Shown here one piece after another: positions 47,373 to 58,796 of a stretch of DNA of 64,000 bases. The stretch lies in contig NC_088800.1 of the NCBI RefSeq assembly GCF_011386835.1, positions 52,481,439-52,545,438 of the forward strand, written 5' to 3'. The notes under the pieces are model-generated. The model did no database searches. It saw only the letters and a program-made list of their open reading frames with translations, and was not told the DNA's origin. This DNA comes from Chrysemys picta bellii. Lineage: Eukaryota; Chordata; Testudines; Emydidae. How positions within the stretch are numbered: the first letter of the stretch is position 1; every line of letters starts with the position of its first letter. Made by a program: the position numbers and the translations under genes.

Positions 47373-48844
47373 GACCTAAACAGGCACTTTTCAGAAGCTC
47401 ACCAAGGGAACCAGCAGCCAGAGGACTGGTGCTGAGACAAAATAAATCCTCTCTGGATGCTTTCATTTTACCATGATCTCTCTCTCTGCCTCTCTCTCCT
47501 TGGTCTGAGCCCGCCTATTCTTCAGTTCTGAGGGCAGCCCTCTGAAGAGCCCAACCTCAATACCTGAGAGGGGGGAGAGACAGGAGCTGAAGCTTTGAAT
47601 CTCCTTGAGAAATCTAGCAAGGAGCTAGTGAAACCTGACGGTGTCTCATCACACAGCAGCTGGCAAGACTTTCCAAAGCAGACTTTTCCTATGTCAAACC
47701 TAACTGTGGACCCAGTGGTCCCATTTCCTTACACTAAAGGGGACTGAAAGCTCTGCAAAAAGAAAACCTCCATCTGAGACCCTCTTAGCACAGCTCCTAG
47801 CAGCTCATGTGGGGGAGGCTGCCCCAAAACAACATGTAGAGTCTCAGCTATGAGAATGGGTGGCATGTACAAGGAAGGTGCAGGCTTACCTAATTGGACA
47901 AGGCCATTCTTACTGTGGTCAGTAGCTGGCAGGTATCACTGAGAAGGGACATCATGACACATCTGCCTCATGCAAGGAACATTCAGAGACAGGGATTAGG
48001 CTTGTTTCCAAACAGAGGGGAGAAAAGAAATACAAGCAGCTAATCGTAGAGAAAACACTGCTCAGTGGAGTCTCCATGGTGCAATGGAATCACCATATGC
48101 TCAGAACTGCAACAGTTTGCCTGTACACGAGGGAAATGCTTTTCCATATGCAGGTCTCACTTTAACACCCCCTCATGGAGTTCACTATCACTACTGGGTG
48201 CCTTTTTGGGGCTGATCTGGGGATTAGTGCACAACCAGTCTGACACCCCCCCCTTCAGGTTCTCACCCCACAGTCCCACTATCTCTGGAGTCAGGTTACT
48301 CCCTCTTCAGGACTTGGCCCTCCAGCCAGTTCACTATAGTGTAGCGCCCCCTCTCCACCTTCTTTAATGCCAATCTGCTTACAGGTTTTGATGGACAGGT
48401 CTGGGTTCTTCTGGATTCTGCCACTCACTCAGCAGGGTGTATCTTCTTTATTTTTTCCTATTAATTTATTTGGTGGTGCCTCCACCCCCCTTGCTTCTTC
48501 CTGGCAGGGTCACCAGGGCAGCTTGGGAGGAAAACTCTAACCACAGGGTAATCCCCACTTATTGCCAGATAGTTGGAGACTTCTAAGAAATAACACAAAC
48601 AAATGCAATAATTATATTAAACAGGAGACAAATATACATAACAGGGTAAAACACTATTTTTAGGGTCACCGGTGCCCATGCTGCTAATACCTGTGACTTT
48701 CCCCAGTTACGTGACTTGAGGTAGCAAATGTAAGATTAGTGTCCCATTGGTATGCGTACTTTGTTGGGGCCCTTGATGACATATGACCACAAAATTTTTC
48801 TCTGCTGTGGTTTAGCAGTGTGGCTGACTGGGTTCAGTACAGCC
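47373..48844. other. Intergenic DNA, probably repeat-derived, no gene
   Basis: No protein domain is seen. About 48,200-48,850 has the mixed composition of an old retroelement, but no boundary can be placed. Confidence 0.35.
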
Positions 48845-48852
48845 CAAAGGAC

Positions 48853-49258
48853 TAGGGTGACTAGATGCTAAGTGGAAAATATCAGGACCGCCGCAGGGGG
48901 GGCACCTTTTTAATTGTTACACTCACCCGTCCGGGTCTTCGGCGGCAATTTAGCGGAGGGTCCTTCAGTCGCTGACGTTCTTCAGTGGCATTTTGGCGGC
49001 GGGTCATAAACCTTGCCGCCAAAGACGTAAGTACTCGCTGCTGAAATGCCGCCGAAGACCGGCAGCAACTGAAGGACCCGCCGCCGAATTGCTGCCGAAG
49101 ACGCAGACGGGTGAGTGTAAAAAAAAAGAAAAAAAAAAAAAAAGCCCGAAACAAAATATTGGGACAAATGGCATCCTGACCGTACTTCGGTCGGGATGCG
49201 GGACAAACACCTCAAAATCGGGACAGTCCCGATTTTATCGGGACGTCTGGTCACCGTA
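48853..49258. mobile_element. hAT-like element, TAGGGTGACC family, long form
   Basis: The left end TAGGGTGACTAGA and the right end TCTGGTCACCGTA are inverted repeats. The perfect 8-bp duplication CAAAGGAC flanks the element (48,845-48,852 and 49,259-49,266). At 406 bp it is about three times the length of copies 1-3. It has the family core GGGACAGTCCCGA near the right end and a large internal inverted repeat: CACTCACCCGTCCGGGTCTT near 48,920 pairs with the arm near 49,100, with CCGCCGAA-type words repeated. Confidence 0.87.
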
Positions 49259-49266
49259 CAAAGGAC

Positions 49267-50056
49267 TCACAAGTGGGAGAAGGTGGTAAATCCCTCCACA
49301 GGTTTAATATGCAGCAGGTTATAAAATCCCCAAACCCTTACTCCCTGGCTTGAGGACACAGTTCAGGGAGTAGGGGGTCCCCAAAACAAATTCCCTGACT
49401 GACTAAAAGATGGTGCACTCACAAACTCGATGAATGATCCTCAGGTTCAAAGATGACTCTGGACTCCTCAGTCACTGCAGAGGGGCTGATCTCTCCTGGG
49501 AGGGATCCTCCTCAGGCAGGAATCAGGCTGCATCAGTCCCAGGATTTCCTCTCACCACAAAGGGGTGTAGGGCTCAAGGTGCAGGTGTAGTCTCCTAGCC
49601 CAGCATCCAGACACACACACAGCAGGCAGCAGCCCTGAACTAGCAGCCAGAGCAGAGCTCACCATGTGGTGACTGGTCTCACCTAGGGAGCTGGAGGGCT
49701 AATTCAGTCTGGCTGGGGAAGTTTCCCCAAAACTCTACAAACTGGGAATCATCAGTAGAGAAGGAAAAGCCCAGCTTAGGGAGCTTGCTTTCAGGTCCCT
49801 AGAGGCCAGTTTTCAGGGGAAACCCTGAATGCAGGCCTGGGAGTAACCAGCTCCCCACACAGCCAGTCCTGCTCTTGCCCAGGCTGGCTCCAGACTGACT
49901 CAAAAATGGCTTCTCCCCTTTCCTGAACTCCCTGGGAGGGGCATCTCACTCCCTATTGGTTGCTGGGCAGACTCTGAATCTGCCTTGGCTCCCCATCCCT
50001 ACCAGGGACGGTGTGCCTCTCCCTGAGCTGCCAGCAGACAGAGCCCCAGGAATCTA
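49267..50056. other. DNA flanking the DIRS element, no gene
   Basis: Probably part of an older repeat into which the DIRS element inserted, since text of similar style continues at 62,007. I cannot demonstrate the link. No coding domain is seen. Confidence 0.35.
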
Positions 50057-50403
50057 GGTAATCTCCTTGAGGGTTACAATAGTTCTTCTTCGAGTGCTTG
50101 CTCATATCCATTCCAATTAGGTGTGCACGTGCTGCGTGCATGGCCATCAGAGAATTTTTACCCTAGCAAGACCCGGTGGGTCAGCAATGGAGACCCCTGG
50201 AGTGGCGCCTTCATGGCGCAGGATTAGGGTGACCAGATGTGCCAATTTTATAGGGACAGTCCCGATTTTGGGGTCTTTTTCTTATATAGGCTCCTATTAC
50301 CCCCCACCCCCATCCCGATTTTTCATATTTGCTGTCTGGTCACCCTATGCAGGATATATACCACAGCTGACCCAGCACCCCCTCAGTTACTTCTTACCAC
50401 CCG
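50057..50403 (+). repeat. DIRS left inverted terminal repeat
   Basis: The sequence from AGGTAATCTCC to the CTTACCACCCG near 50,403, minus the 123-bp MITE, is the inverse of the right end at about 61,790-62,006. Shared words include CACCCCCTCAGT, ATATATACC and CCATTCCAATTAG. The exact outer boundary is uncertain by several bases. Confidence 0.8.
50225..50347. mobile_element. hAT-like MITE, TAGGGTGACC family, copy 3
   Basis: The 123-bp element has ends TAGGGTGACCAGA and TCTGGTCACCCTA. Flanks are CGCAGGAT (50,217-50,224) and TGCAGGAT (50,348-50,355), an 8-bp duplication with one mismatch. It is nearly the same as copy 1 (core GGGACAGTCCCGATTTT, then TTATATAGGC). It is inserted in the DIRS left repeat, whose right-hand counterpart lacks it. 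Confidence 0.88.
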
Positions 50404-51568
50404 CAGGGCCGGCTTTAGGCTGATTCAGCCCATTCGGCTGGGATTCGCGGGAAGTCTGAAAAGAAGCAGGGGCGGGCAGGACAAGGAAAGCTGGGGTGGT
50501 GGGGGCGCGAGAAGGGCTCCGGGGAGGCGCGGCCCGTTCCCGCAGGCCCCAGCGGCTCTGGCCCGGCTTGGCTCCAGCCCGGCCCCCGCGGCTTGGGTCG
50601 GCTCCGGCCCGGCCCGGTCCCCGCGGCGCGGCTCTCGCGGCACGGCTCCCGTGGCTCGGTTCGGGTCTCCCCCCGTCCCCCCCCCCCCCCCGCAGCGCGG
50701 CTCGACTCGGGTCTCCCCCTGTCCCCCCCCCGCGGCGCGGCTCGGATCTCCCCCCGTCCCCCCCCGCGGCGCGACGCGGGTCTCCCCTGTCCCCCCCCGC
50801 GGCGCGGTGCGGGTCTCCCCCCGTCCCCGTCCCCCACGGCGCGGCTCGGGTCTGCCCCCGTCCCCCCCCCCCGCGGCGCGGCTCGGGTCTCCCCCCGTCC
50901 CTCCCCCGTGGCGCGGCGCGGCTCGGGTCTGCCCCCGTCCCCCCCCCCCCGCGACGCGGCTCGGGTCTCCCCCCATCCCTCCCCGCAGCGTGGGTCTCCC
51001 CCCGTCCCCCTCCGCGGCGCGGCATGGCCCGGGTCTCCCCCCGTCCCCCCCCCCCCCGCGGCGCGGAGCGGGTCTCCCCCCGTACCCCCCCCGCAGCGCG
51101 GTGCGGGTCTCCACCCCCCCATCCCCCACGGCGCGGCTCGGGTCTCCCCCCGTCCCCCCCCCGCCGCGGCGCGGCTCGGGTCTCCCCCCGTCCCGTCCCC
51201 CGCGGCGCGGCGCAGCTCGGGTCTCCCCCCGTCTCCCCCCCTGCGGCGCGGCTCGGCTCGGGTCTCCCCCCGTCCCCCCCCCCCGCGGCGCGGGTCTCCC
51301 CCCCCCCGCGGCGCGGCTCGGGTCTGCCCCCGTCCCCCCACCCCGCGGCGCGGCTCGGGTCTCCCCCTGTCCTCCCCCCCCGCGGCGCGGCGCGGGTCTC
51401 CCCCCGTCCCCCTCCGCGGCACGGCGCGGCGTGGGTCTCCCCCCGTCCCCCCCCTCGCGGCGCGGCTCGGGTCTCCCCCCGTCCCCCCCCGCAGCGCGGC
51501 GCGGCTCGGGTCTTGCAGCAAGCCCCGCCCCCAGGAATCGGGCCCCGCTCTTGCTAAAGCCGGCCCTG
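50404..51568. mobile_element. 1.2-kb non-autonomous hAT filled by a CpG minisatellite
   Basis: The ends CAGGGCCGGCTTTAGG and GCTAAAGCCGGCCCTG are inverted repeats, flanked by the perfect 8-bp duplication ACCACCCG (50,396-50,403 and 51,569-51,576). It has the same termini as the element at 35,523. About 75% of its length is the tandem array at 50,660-51,510. No transposase is present. It lies in the DIRS element between the left repeat and the second Harbinger. Confidence 0.92.
50660..51510 (+). repeat. CpG-rich minisatellite, units of about 33-37 bp
   Basis: Around two dozen units read GCGGCGCGGCTCGGGTCTCC followed by CCCCCGTCCCCCC, with length changes in the C run. Open frames of 328-480 codons cover it on both strands and in several phases, because the unit lacks stop codons in most frames. 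They are Pro/Arg/Gly-rich and differ by frame, so none is a supported gene. The array is dense in CpG. Confidence 0.92.
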
Positions 51569-52065
51569 ACCACCCGTGATGGTCATTGGAACTGTGGAGC
51601 TTGGTTTTGCTACTCTCCACTCTCCCTAGCATTTTTCCTACATAGTTTGTTAATAGTTGATAGTTATAGTATAGTTTAATAGTTCTAGTTCTAGTATAGT
51701 TGTCTGTACTAGGCCTGGTCTACCCTACGACTTTAATTCGGATTTAGCAGCGTTAAATCGAATTAACCCTGCACCCGTCCACACAACGAAGCCATTTAAT
51801 TCGAAATAAAGGGCTCTTTAAATCGATTTCTGTACTCCACCCCGACGACCGGAGTAGCACCAAAATCGATTTTATCATTTCGAATTAGGGTTAGTGTGGC
51901 CGCAATTCGATGGTATTGGCTTCTGGGAGCTATCCCACAGTGCACCATTGTGACCGCTCTGGACAGCAATCTGAACTTGGATGCACTGGCCAGGTAGACA
52001 GGAAAAGCCCCGCGAACATTTGAATTTCATTTCCTGTTTGCCCAGCGTGGAGAGCACAGGTAACC

Positions 52066-54187
52066 ATGCAGGCCGATAATCGAAAAAGAGCACCAGCATG
52101 GACCATACGGGAGGTACTGGATCTGATCGCTATATGGGGAGAGGATTCAGTGCTAGCAGAACTTCGTTCAAAAAAGACAAAATGCAAAAACTTTTGAAAA
52201 AATCTCCAAGGGCATGATGGAGAGAGGCCACAATAGGGACTCAGATCAGTGCTGCGTGAAAGTCAAGGAGCTCAGACAAGCCTATCAAAAAACAAAGGAG
52301 GCAAACGGTCGTTCCGGGTCAGAGCCGCGGACATGCCGCTTCTACGACGAGCTGCATGCAGTTCTAGAGGGGGCCGCCACCACTACCCCACCTCTGACCG
52401 TGGATTCTGAGGCGGGGATAATCTCATCAGCTACACCTGAGGATTCTGCAGACAGGGAAGAGGAGGAGGAGGAGGACGAGCTTGCAGAGAGCACCCAGCA
52501 CTCCGTTCTCCCCAACAGCCAGGATCTTTTTCTCAGCCTGACTGAAGTACCCTCCCAACCCAGTATCCAAGACCACGACCCCATGGAAGGGACCTCAGGT
52601 GAGTTTACCTTTTAAAATATAAAACTTGTTTTAAAAGCAAGGGTTTTTAATGATTACTTTGCCCTGAGGCCTTGGGATGCATTCGCAGCCAGTACAGCTA
52701 CTGGAAAAGTCTGTTAACGTGTCTGGGGATGGAGCGGAAATCCTCCAGGGACATCTCCATGAAGCTCTCCTGGAGGTACTCCAAAAGCCTTGCCACAAGG
52801 TTTCTGGGCAGTGCAGCCTTATTCCGTCCTCTATGGTAGGACACTTGACCGCGCTATGCTTGCAGCAAGTAATCTGGTATCATTGCATGACAAAGCCTGG
52901 CAGCGTATGGTCCCAGTGTTTGCTGGCATTCAAGCAACATCCATTCTTTATCTTGCTGTGTAATCTTCAGGAGAGTGATATCGCTCATGGTAACCTGGTT
53001 GAAATACGGGAATTTAATTAAGGGGACAGAGGTGGCAGTTCCTACTGGGCTGTTTGCCTGTGGCTGAAAAGAAATCCTTCCCTGCAGTTAGCCAAGCGCG
53101 GGGAGGGCGGGGGGGGGGGAATTGTCCCAGAGCTTTTCGCGTTTGGCTAGCAGGGATCTTCCCTGATACCAGCCACGCGGTGGGGGGAGGGGTAAAGCAA
53201 TCATCCCAGAGAATTCATGGCGGGGTGGGGGGTATTAGTTTGGTTCCTGCAGGGATCTTCCCTGATACCAGCCACACGGTGGGGGGAGGGATAAAGCGAT
53301 CATCCAGAGAATTGGATGCGGGGGGGTGTTTAGGTTGTTTTGTGCTGCTGAATGTTAACCGGAAAACTGCAGCACTCAACGGGCTTTGTGGGAAAGGAGA
53401 GCGCAGAAGCCGAAACACAATGGCTTACCATGGCCGCATGCAAGCCGAATTCTGTTGCCCGGACCTGCGTCTGTGATCTCTAGCAGCAAAGCCACAGGCA
53501 CTCAATATTAAGAGGCAAAATGCGACCTTGCACAGAAATCACATGTGCTATGTAATGTGAATAGTGTTGGTCACCGTGAAAGAGTATAAGCATTGTTCTG
53601 CAAAATGTATCTTTTTAAAAAATTCTCTCCTTTTTTCCCTCCCTCCAGCAGCTGCAAATTCTTCAAGCCTCCCTCCTCCATCCCGAAGGCTATCACAGAT
53701 AAGGCGTCGGAAAAAGAAGACGCGAGACGAGATGTTCGCAGAAATCATGGAATCCACCCGCAGTGACAGAGCTCATCTGAATGAGTGGCAGGACACGGTT
53801 TCAAAGTATAGGAAAGAAGCCAGTGAATGTGAGGACAGGAGGGACCAACGTGAGAACATGAGGGACCAACGTGAGGAGAGGAGGGACCAACGTGAGGAGA
53901 GGAGAGACGCTCGAGATGAGAGGTGGTGGCAGGAAGATCAGAGGAGGCAGGATGCAACGCTGGGGCTGCTTCGTGAGCAAACAGACATGCTCCGGCATCT
54001 GGTGGAGCTTCAGGAACGGCAGCAGGATAACAGAGTGCTGCTACAGCCCCTGTATAACCTCCCTCCCCCCTCACCATGTTCCATAGCCTCCTCACCCAGA
54101 CGTGTAAGAACGCGGGGGGGGAGGCTCCGTACACCTTCCCATTCCACCCCAGTGGACAGCCCAAGCAAAAGGCTGTCATTTTTTTAA
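52066..54187 (+). pseudogene. Harbinger 2 Myb/SANT gene, two exons, one frameshift
   Basis: Exon 1 runs from the ATG at 52,066 to a CAG|GTGAGT donor at 52,598. It encodes the Myb/SANT trihelix (APAWTIREVLDLIAVWGEDS). An extra base or two in the A-rich stretch near 52,170-52,195 shifts the frame, which reopens as 52,214-52,615 (CCVKVKELRQAYQKTKEANG, then an acidic EEEEEED tract). Exon 2 starts at 53,649 after CCCTCCAG and rejoins the frame in phase. It has a basic RRLSQIRRRKKKTRDEMF segment, a charged Asp-Gln-Arg-Glu coiled-coil-like repeat (codons near 53,830-53,920) and ends SKRLSFF. Apart from the frameshift I see no stop, making it better preserved than the copy in element 1. Confidence 0.88.
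53151..53316 (+). repeat. Tandem duplication in the Harbinger 2 Myb intron
   Basis: CAGGGATCTTCCCTGATACC with ACGGTGGGGGGAGGG-type text and CAGAGAATT occurs at 53,151-53,216 and again at 53,250-53,312, a period of about 99 bp. The copies differ at a few positions. Confidence 0.85.
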
Positions 54188-54410
54188 CCTTTTTTTAGTG
54201 GCATTTTCCTTCCCGCCGATCCTCCTCCCAAACCCCACCCGGGTTCCCTCCCTCTTTTTATAATCTATTAATAAAGAATAAATGATTTTTAAACGATAGT
54301 GACTTTATTTGGTTTGAAAGCAAGCTGGGGGAAGGGGGAGGGTGGGTTCCTTACAGAGAATGAGTCAATAAAGGGGGCGGGTTTTCATGAAGGAGAAACA
54401 AACAGATATT

Positions 54411-55710
54411 TCACATTGTAGCCTGGCCAGTCATGAAACTGGTTTTCAAAGCTTCTCTGATGCACAGCGCTTCCTGGTGTGCTCTTCTAATCGCCCTGGT
54501 GTCTGGCTGCGCGTAATCAGCAGCCAGGCGATTTGCCTCAGCCTCCCACCCTGCCATAAAGGTCTCCCCCTTACTTTCACAGAGATTGTGGAGCACACAG
54601 CAAGCAGAAATAACAATGGGGAGATTGGTTTGGCTGAGGTCTGAGCAAGTCAGTAACGATCGCCAGCGACCTTTAAACGGCCAAATGCACATTCTATCAC
54701 CATTCTGCACTTGCTCAGCCTGTAGTTGAACAGCTCCTGACTCCTGTCCAGACTGCCTATGTATGGCTTCATGAGCCATGGCATTAAGGGGTAGGCTGGG
54801 TCCCCAAGAATAAGTATTGGCATTTCAACATCCCCAATGTTTATTTTCTGGTCCGGAAAGTAAGTCCCTTGCTGCAGCCCTTTAAACAGAGTAGTGTTCC
54901 TGAAGACGCGAGCGTCATGAACCCTTCTCGGCCAGCCCACGTTGATGTTGGTGAAACGTCCCTTGTGATCCACAAGTGCTTGCAGCACCATTGAAAAGTA
55001 CCCCTTGCGGTTTATGTACTGGGTACCCTGGTGCTCCAGTGCCAAGATAGGGATATGGGTTCCATCTATCGCCCCACCACAGTTAGGGAATCCCATTGCA
55101 GCAAAGCCATCCACTATGACCTGCACATTTCCCAGAGTCACTACCTTTCGTAGCAGCACCTGAGTGATTGCTTTGGCTACTTGCATCACAGCAGCCCCCA
55201 CAATAGATTTGCCCACTCCAAATTGATTCCCGACTGACCGGTAGCTTCTGGTGTTGCAAGCTTCCACAGGGCTATCACCACTCGCTTCTCAACTGTGAGG
55301 GCAGCTCTCATCTTGGTATTCTGGCGTTTCAGGGCAGGGGACAGCAAGTCACAAAGTTCCATGAAAGTGCCCTTACGCATGCAAAATTTCCGCAGCCACT
55401 GGGAATCATCCCACACCTGCAACACTGTGCGTTCCCACCAGTCTGTGCTTGTTTCCCTTGCCCAGAATCGGCGTTCCATGGATAGAACCTGCCCCATTAA
55501 CAACATGATCTCCAAAGCACCGGGGCCCGCGGTTTGACAGAATTCTGTGTCCATGTCCATGTCCATGTCCTCATCACGCTTGTCGCTGCGCTGCCGCCGC
55601 CGCTGCCTCCTCGCCTCATTTTTCTGGTCCTGGCTCAGCATAAACTCCACGAGAACGCGCAAGGTGTTTACAATGTTCATGACTGCTGTCTTGAGCTGAG
55701 CGGGCTCCAT
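54411..55710 (-). pseudogene. Harbinger 2 DDE transposase (HARBI1-like), two frameshifts
   Basis: Minus-strand gene with its ATG at 55,710. The N-terminus has an Arg-rich RRQRRRQRSDKRDEDMD tract and WDDSQWLRKF. The first frame runs to about 55,250, where a small indel moves the frame to the 55,267-54,650 piece. That piece carries the catalytic core GGAIDGTHIPI, LGDPAY and IECAFGRLK, so all three acidic residues are present. A second indel near 54,665 shifts to 54,779-54,411 for the C-terminus (CVLHNLCESKGETFMAGW, ending FMTGQATM). I see no premature stop within the proper frames. It could be near the active ancestor, but as it stands it cannot make the whole protein. Confidence 0.9.
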
Positions 55711-56143
55711 GCTTGCCGTGGTATGGAGTCTGCAGTGTTCACCCAGGAAAAAAGGCGCGAAATGGTTGTCTGCCGTCCGTTGCTTTCATGCAGGGAGGGA
55801 GGAAGGGGTGAGGCTGTACCCAGAACCACCTGCGACAATGTTTTTTGTCCCATCAGGCACTGGGATCTCAACCCAGAATTCCAATGGGCGGGGGAGACTG
55901 CGGGAACTATCGGATAGCTATGGGATAGCTACCCACAGTGCAACGCTCCAGAAATCGACACTAGCCCCGGAACATGGACGCACACCGCCGAATTAATGTG
56001 CTTAGTGTGGCCACATACATTCGACTTTATACAATCTGTTTCCCAAATTCGAATTATATAAATTCAGATTAATCCTGTAGTGTAGACATACCCTTAGTGG
56101 AGTTGGAAGGGGTTTCCCTCCTTCCCGTCCTTTGCTTGGGCTC

Positions 56144-58514
56144 ATGCCCAAGGCTCTGGGCTTTAAGCCCTGCGGCTCCTGCTCTAAGCCCATGCCAACA
56201 GGCGACCCCCATGACTCTTGCCTGAAGTGTCTGGGGGACTCTCACCAAGCAGGGAAGTGCAGGATCTGCAAGAGCTTTAGTCCCCGGACTAAGAAGGAGC
56301 GGGAATTTCGCTTAAGACAGCTCCTCATGGAGGCAGCTCTTAGCCCTCAGCCTCCAACAGCATGCCAAGACCCGGCACCAAGCATTTCGGTGCGCAGCGC
56401 CCCGGCTTCAGTGGTAGGAATGGCACTGTGGTTGAACTCTGATAGAGACCCGCGGCACCGATGTTCTCCGGCACTGCAGCCAACATCATCGGTCCGGCAC
56501 CACTCCCACTCGCCTGGCCAGAAGTGGCACCGGAAACCGGAAAAGGTGGGTCCACCTCAGCAAGCACCACCCTTCCCGGATCCGCCTGCAGAGCCACGTC
56601 CCGCAGCGGAGTGCCCAGGGCACAAGTGGCAGCTTCAGCACTATTGACTCCGGCACTGAAAGCGGAGCCGTTGAGTCCGGTGCGACTGGACTCCCCGACT
56701 CGCAGTGTGGTTGAGGTCCAGTTGCCGTCTACTCCAGATACCTTTGTGGCTGCAAGGGATCTGATTGCCATGACATTGTTGGCATCGCCTCAGCAGTCCA
56801 AGGCACTGGCACCTGTTCGTGGAGCACCATCCTGGGGCAAACCCGCTCTTATTCACCCACCAGCACCGTTGGTTAAGCTTCGGCACTGATCCTGTTCTCG
56901 GCACCGTTCCCGCTCCCGACGTCGCTTGCAGTCCCGGTGCCATTCGCAGTCCTGGCACTGCTCTCCATCGCAGCGCCGGTCATACTCGCGGCACCAGTCA
57001 TACTTGCGGCACTGCTCCAACTCCCGGCTCCATTCTTGACACCGCTCCCCACGCCGGTCACAGTCCAGGAGTAGATCCCAATCCAGATGCCGTTCCCGAC
57101 GCCGGTCATCGTCGCGGCCTAAGTCCAGATTCAGGCACCGGTCCAGATCCCGTCACCAATCTAGGTCCCGGCAATGCTCCCCAGCATCACAGCACCAATC
57201 TCCACCATCGTGGCACCGATCTCCAGCTTCACGGTACTGCTCTACTTTGTCTCTTCGATGTGACTCAGCGCAGACCCACTCGGCACCATCGTGGCCATCA
57301 TGTTCCACCTCCCACGAGTCGGAGTCGGAGGCAAGGTCACGCTTCTCAGACTGCTGCCACTTGGATCATGGTTGCCTGAATTTAGGGGCTGGTCATTGGC
57401 AGGCGCAGGAGCAAGGTCCCACTCAAGTGGCCCCTTTGGACGCCCTGGGCGTATCACCAGGCCCAGGGTGCTCCGTCTGAGGCTTCTCGTTCAACCCCAT
57501 CCAACCCACGAGTACCAGAGGCCACTGCCAGCCGTCCTGCTCCTGGAGGCATGGAGACTGCTGTGTCATCCTTCCCGGCTCCGGGCCCCCCTCCAACTCG
57601 AGCTCCTGGTCCTGACACTGAGGTCGAGGGCTCAGAGCAATAGGTCCCAGCTCAACAAGAGGCTCCAGATGATCCTCTTCCTCCCATAGCCTCCTCCTCA
57701 TCTTCACCCGACGAGGCGGTGGCAGGAACTACTATATCGGGTCCCCTCCAATAGACCTCTGCGCCCATCAGGAGCTCTTACGCAGACTGGCACGAAATAT
57801 GAATCTGCAAGCAGAGGAGGTTGTGGAAGTGGAGGACCCTGTGGTTGACATTTTGTCCGCAGAGGCTCCATCTAGGGTGGCCCTACCATTCATCTGGACC
57901 ATTCAAACCACAGCCAGAACAATCTGGCAAATACCTGCTTCCATTCCCCCGACTGCTAAAGGGTTGGAGCGGAAATATTTTGTCCTCTCCAAGGGATATG
58001 ACTATTTATACACTCACCCACAGCCTTGTTCATTGGTGGTGGCCTCAGTGAACGAGAAGGACGACATGGTCAGCAAGCCCCGGCGCCCAAGTCAAAAGCT
58101 GCCAAGTGCCTCAATTTATTCTGGTGCAAAGTCTATCCATTGGGGGGGGCGTCAGCTCCAGATTGTGAACCAGCAGGCTCTCCTGAGCGATACAATTTTA
58201 ACTCTTGGAACTCTATGATGAAGTTCAAGGAGCTGGTACCTCCGGAGTCCAGAGAGGAGTTCAGGGCCCTGGTAGAAGATAGTAAAACGGTGGCGCGGAC
58301 CTCATTGCAGGCCTTGTTGGACACCGTGGACTCTGCCGCTCAGACTCTCTCTTCGGGGATCTCAATGAGGCATATCTCTTGGCTGCAAGCTTCCGGATTA
58401 CCACCGGAGCTTCAGCAAACATTACAGGATCTCCCCTTTGACGGAGAGGGCCTGTTTTCGGACAAGATTGACTTGAGGCTTCAAAGCCTCAAAGACTCAA
58501 GGGCCATAATATGA
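56144..58514 (+). pseudogene. DIRS Gag-like region, broken
   Basis: Starts at the ATG at 56,144 with a Cys-rich segment (KPCGSCSKPMP, CLKCLGDSHQAGKC, CRICKSF) that looks like a zinc-binding module. The first frame stops at 56,647. Between 56,650 and 57,780 the frame is lost in Ser/His/Arg-rich repetitive text. The C-terminal part (57,799-58,218 and 58,026-58,514) includes WQIPASIPPTAKGLERKYF and ARTSLQALLDTVDSAAQTL, the conserved DIRS Gag end. At least two frameshifts and several stops are present. Gag packages the element RNA (family knowledge). Confidence 0.8.
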
Positions 58515-58796
58515 TCGCTGGGGATGCACACACTGGCTACCCAGCGGAAGTCATTCAAACCTCAGCCCCTACACTCCTATCTCCCTCCTCGACCAAGGCA
58601 GGACTTCTATAGGAGACGGGAGCGCAATAGCAGAAGGAAACCCTCCAACCACCAATCCGGCCAGGGCCAGGGCTCTTCCAAGCCCTTGGCAGATTCTAAA
58701 CAAAACTTTTGACGGGACGCCCAAGGATGATGTACCAGTCCTCGTTCAGGATCCTACCCCACCTTTCTTGAATCCTTTATCCCGTTTCCACTGTGC

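Larger units (their letters stand above)
51712..56093. mobile_element. Harbinger element 2, two-gene, 4.4 kb
   Basis: Left end GGCCTGGTCTACCCTACGAC and, inverted, right end GGGTATGTCTACACTACA. Flanks are CTA (51,709-51,711) and TTA (56,094-56,096), a 3-bp duplication with one change. The layout is the same as element 1 but inverted: Myb/SANT on plus, transposase on minus, tail to tail. It is inserted in the 5' leader of the DIRS element. Poly(A) signals AATAAA lie near 54,270 (plus), with an inverted one near 54,304 and another near 54,370. Confidence 0.93.

Noticed and set aside
46939..47435. Paired open frames on both strands with similar sequences
   Set aside because: The DNA is a palindromic MITE, so each frame mirrors another.
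50237..51679. Open frames of 328-480 codons on both strands
   Set aside because: They are translations of the CpG minisatellite inside a hAT element. Several overlapping phases are open at once and all products are Pro/Arg/Gly repeats.
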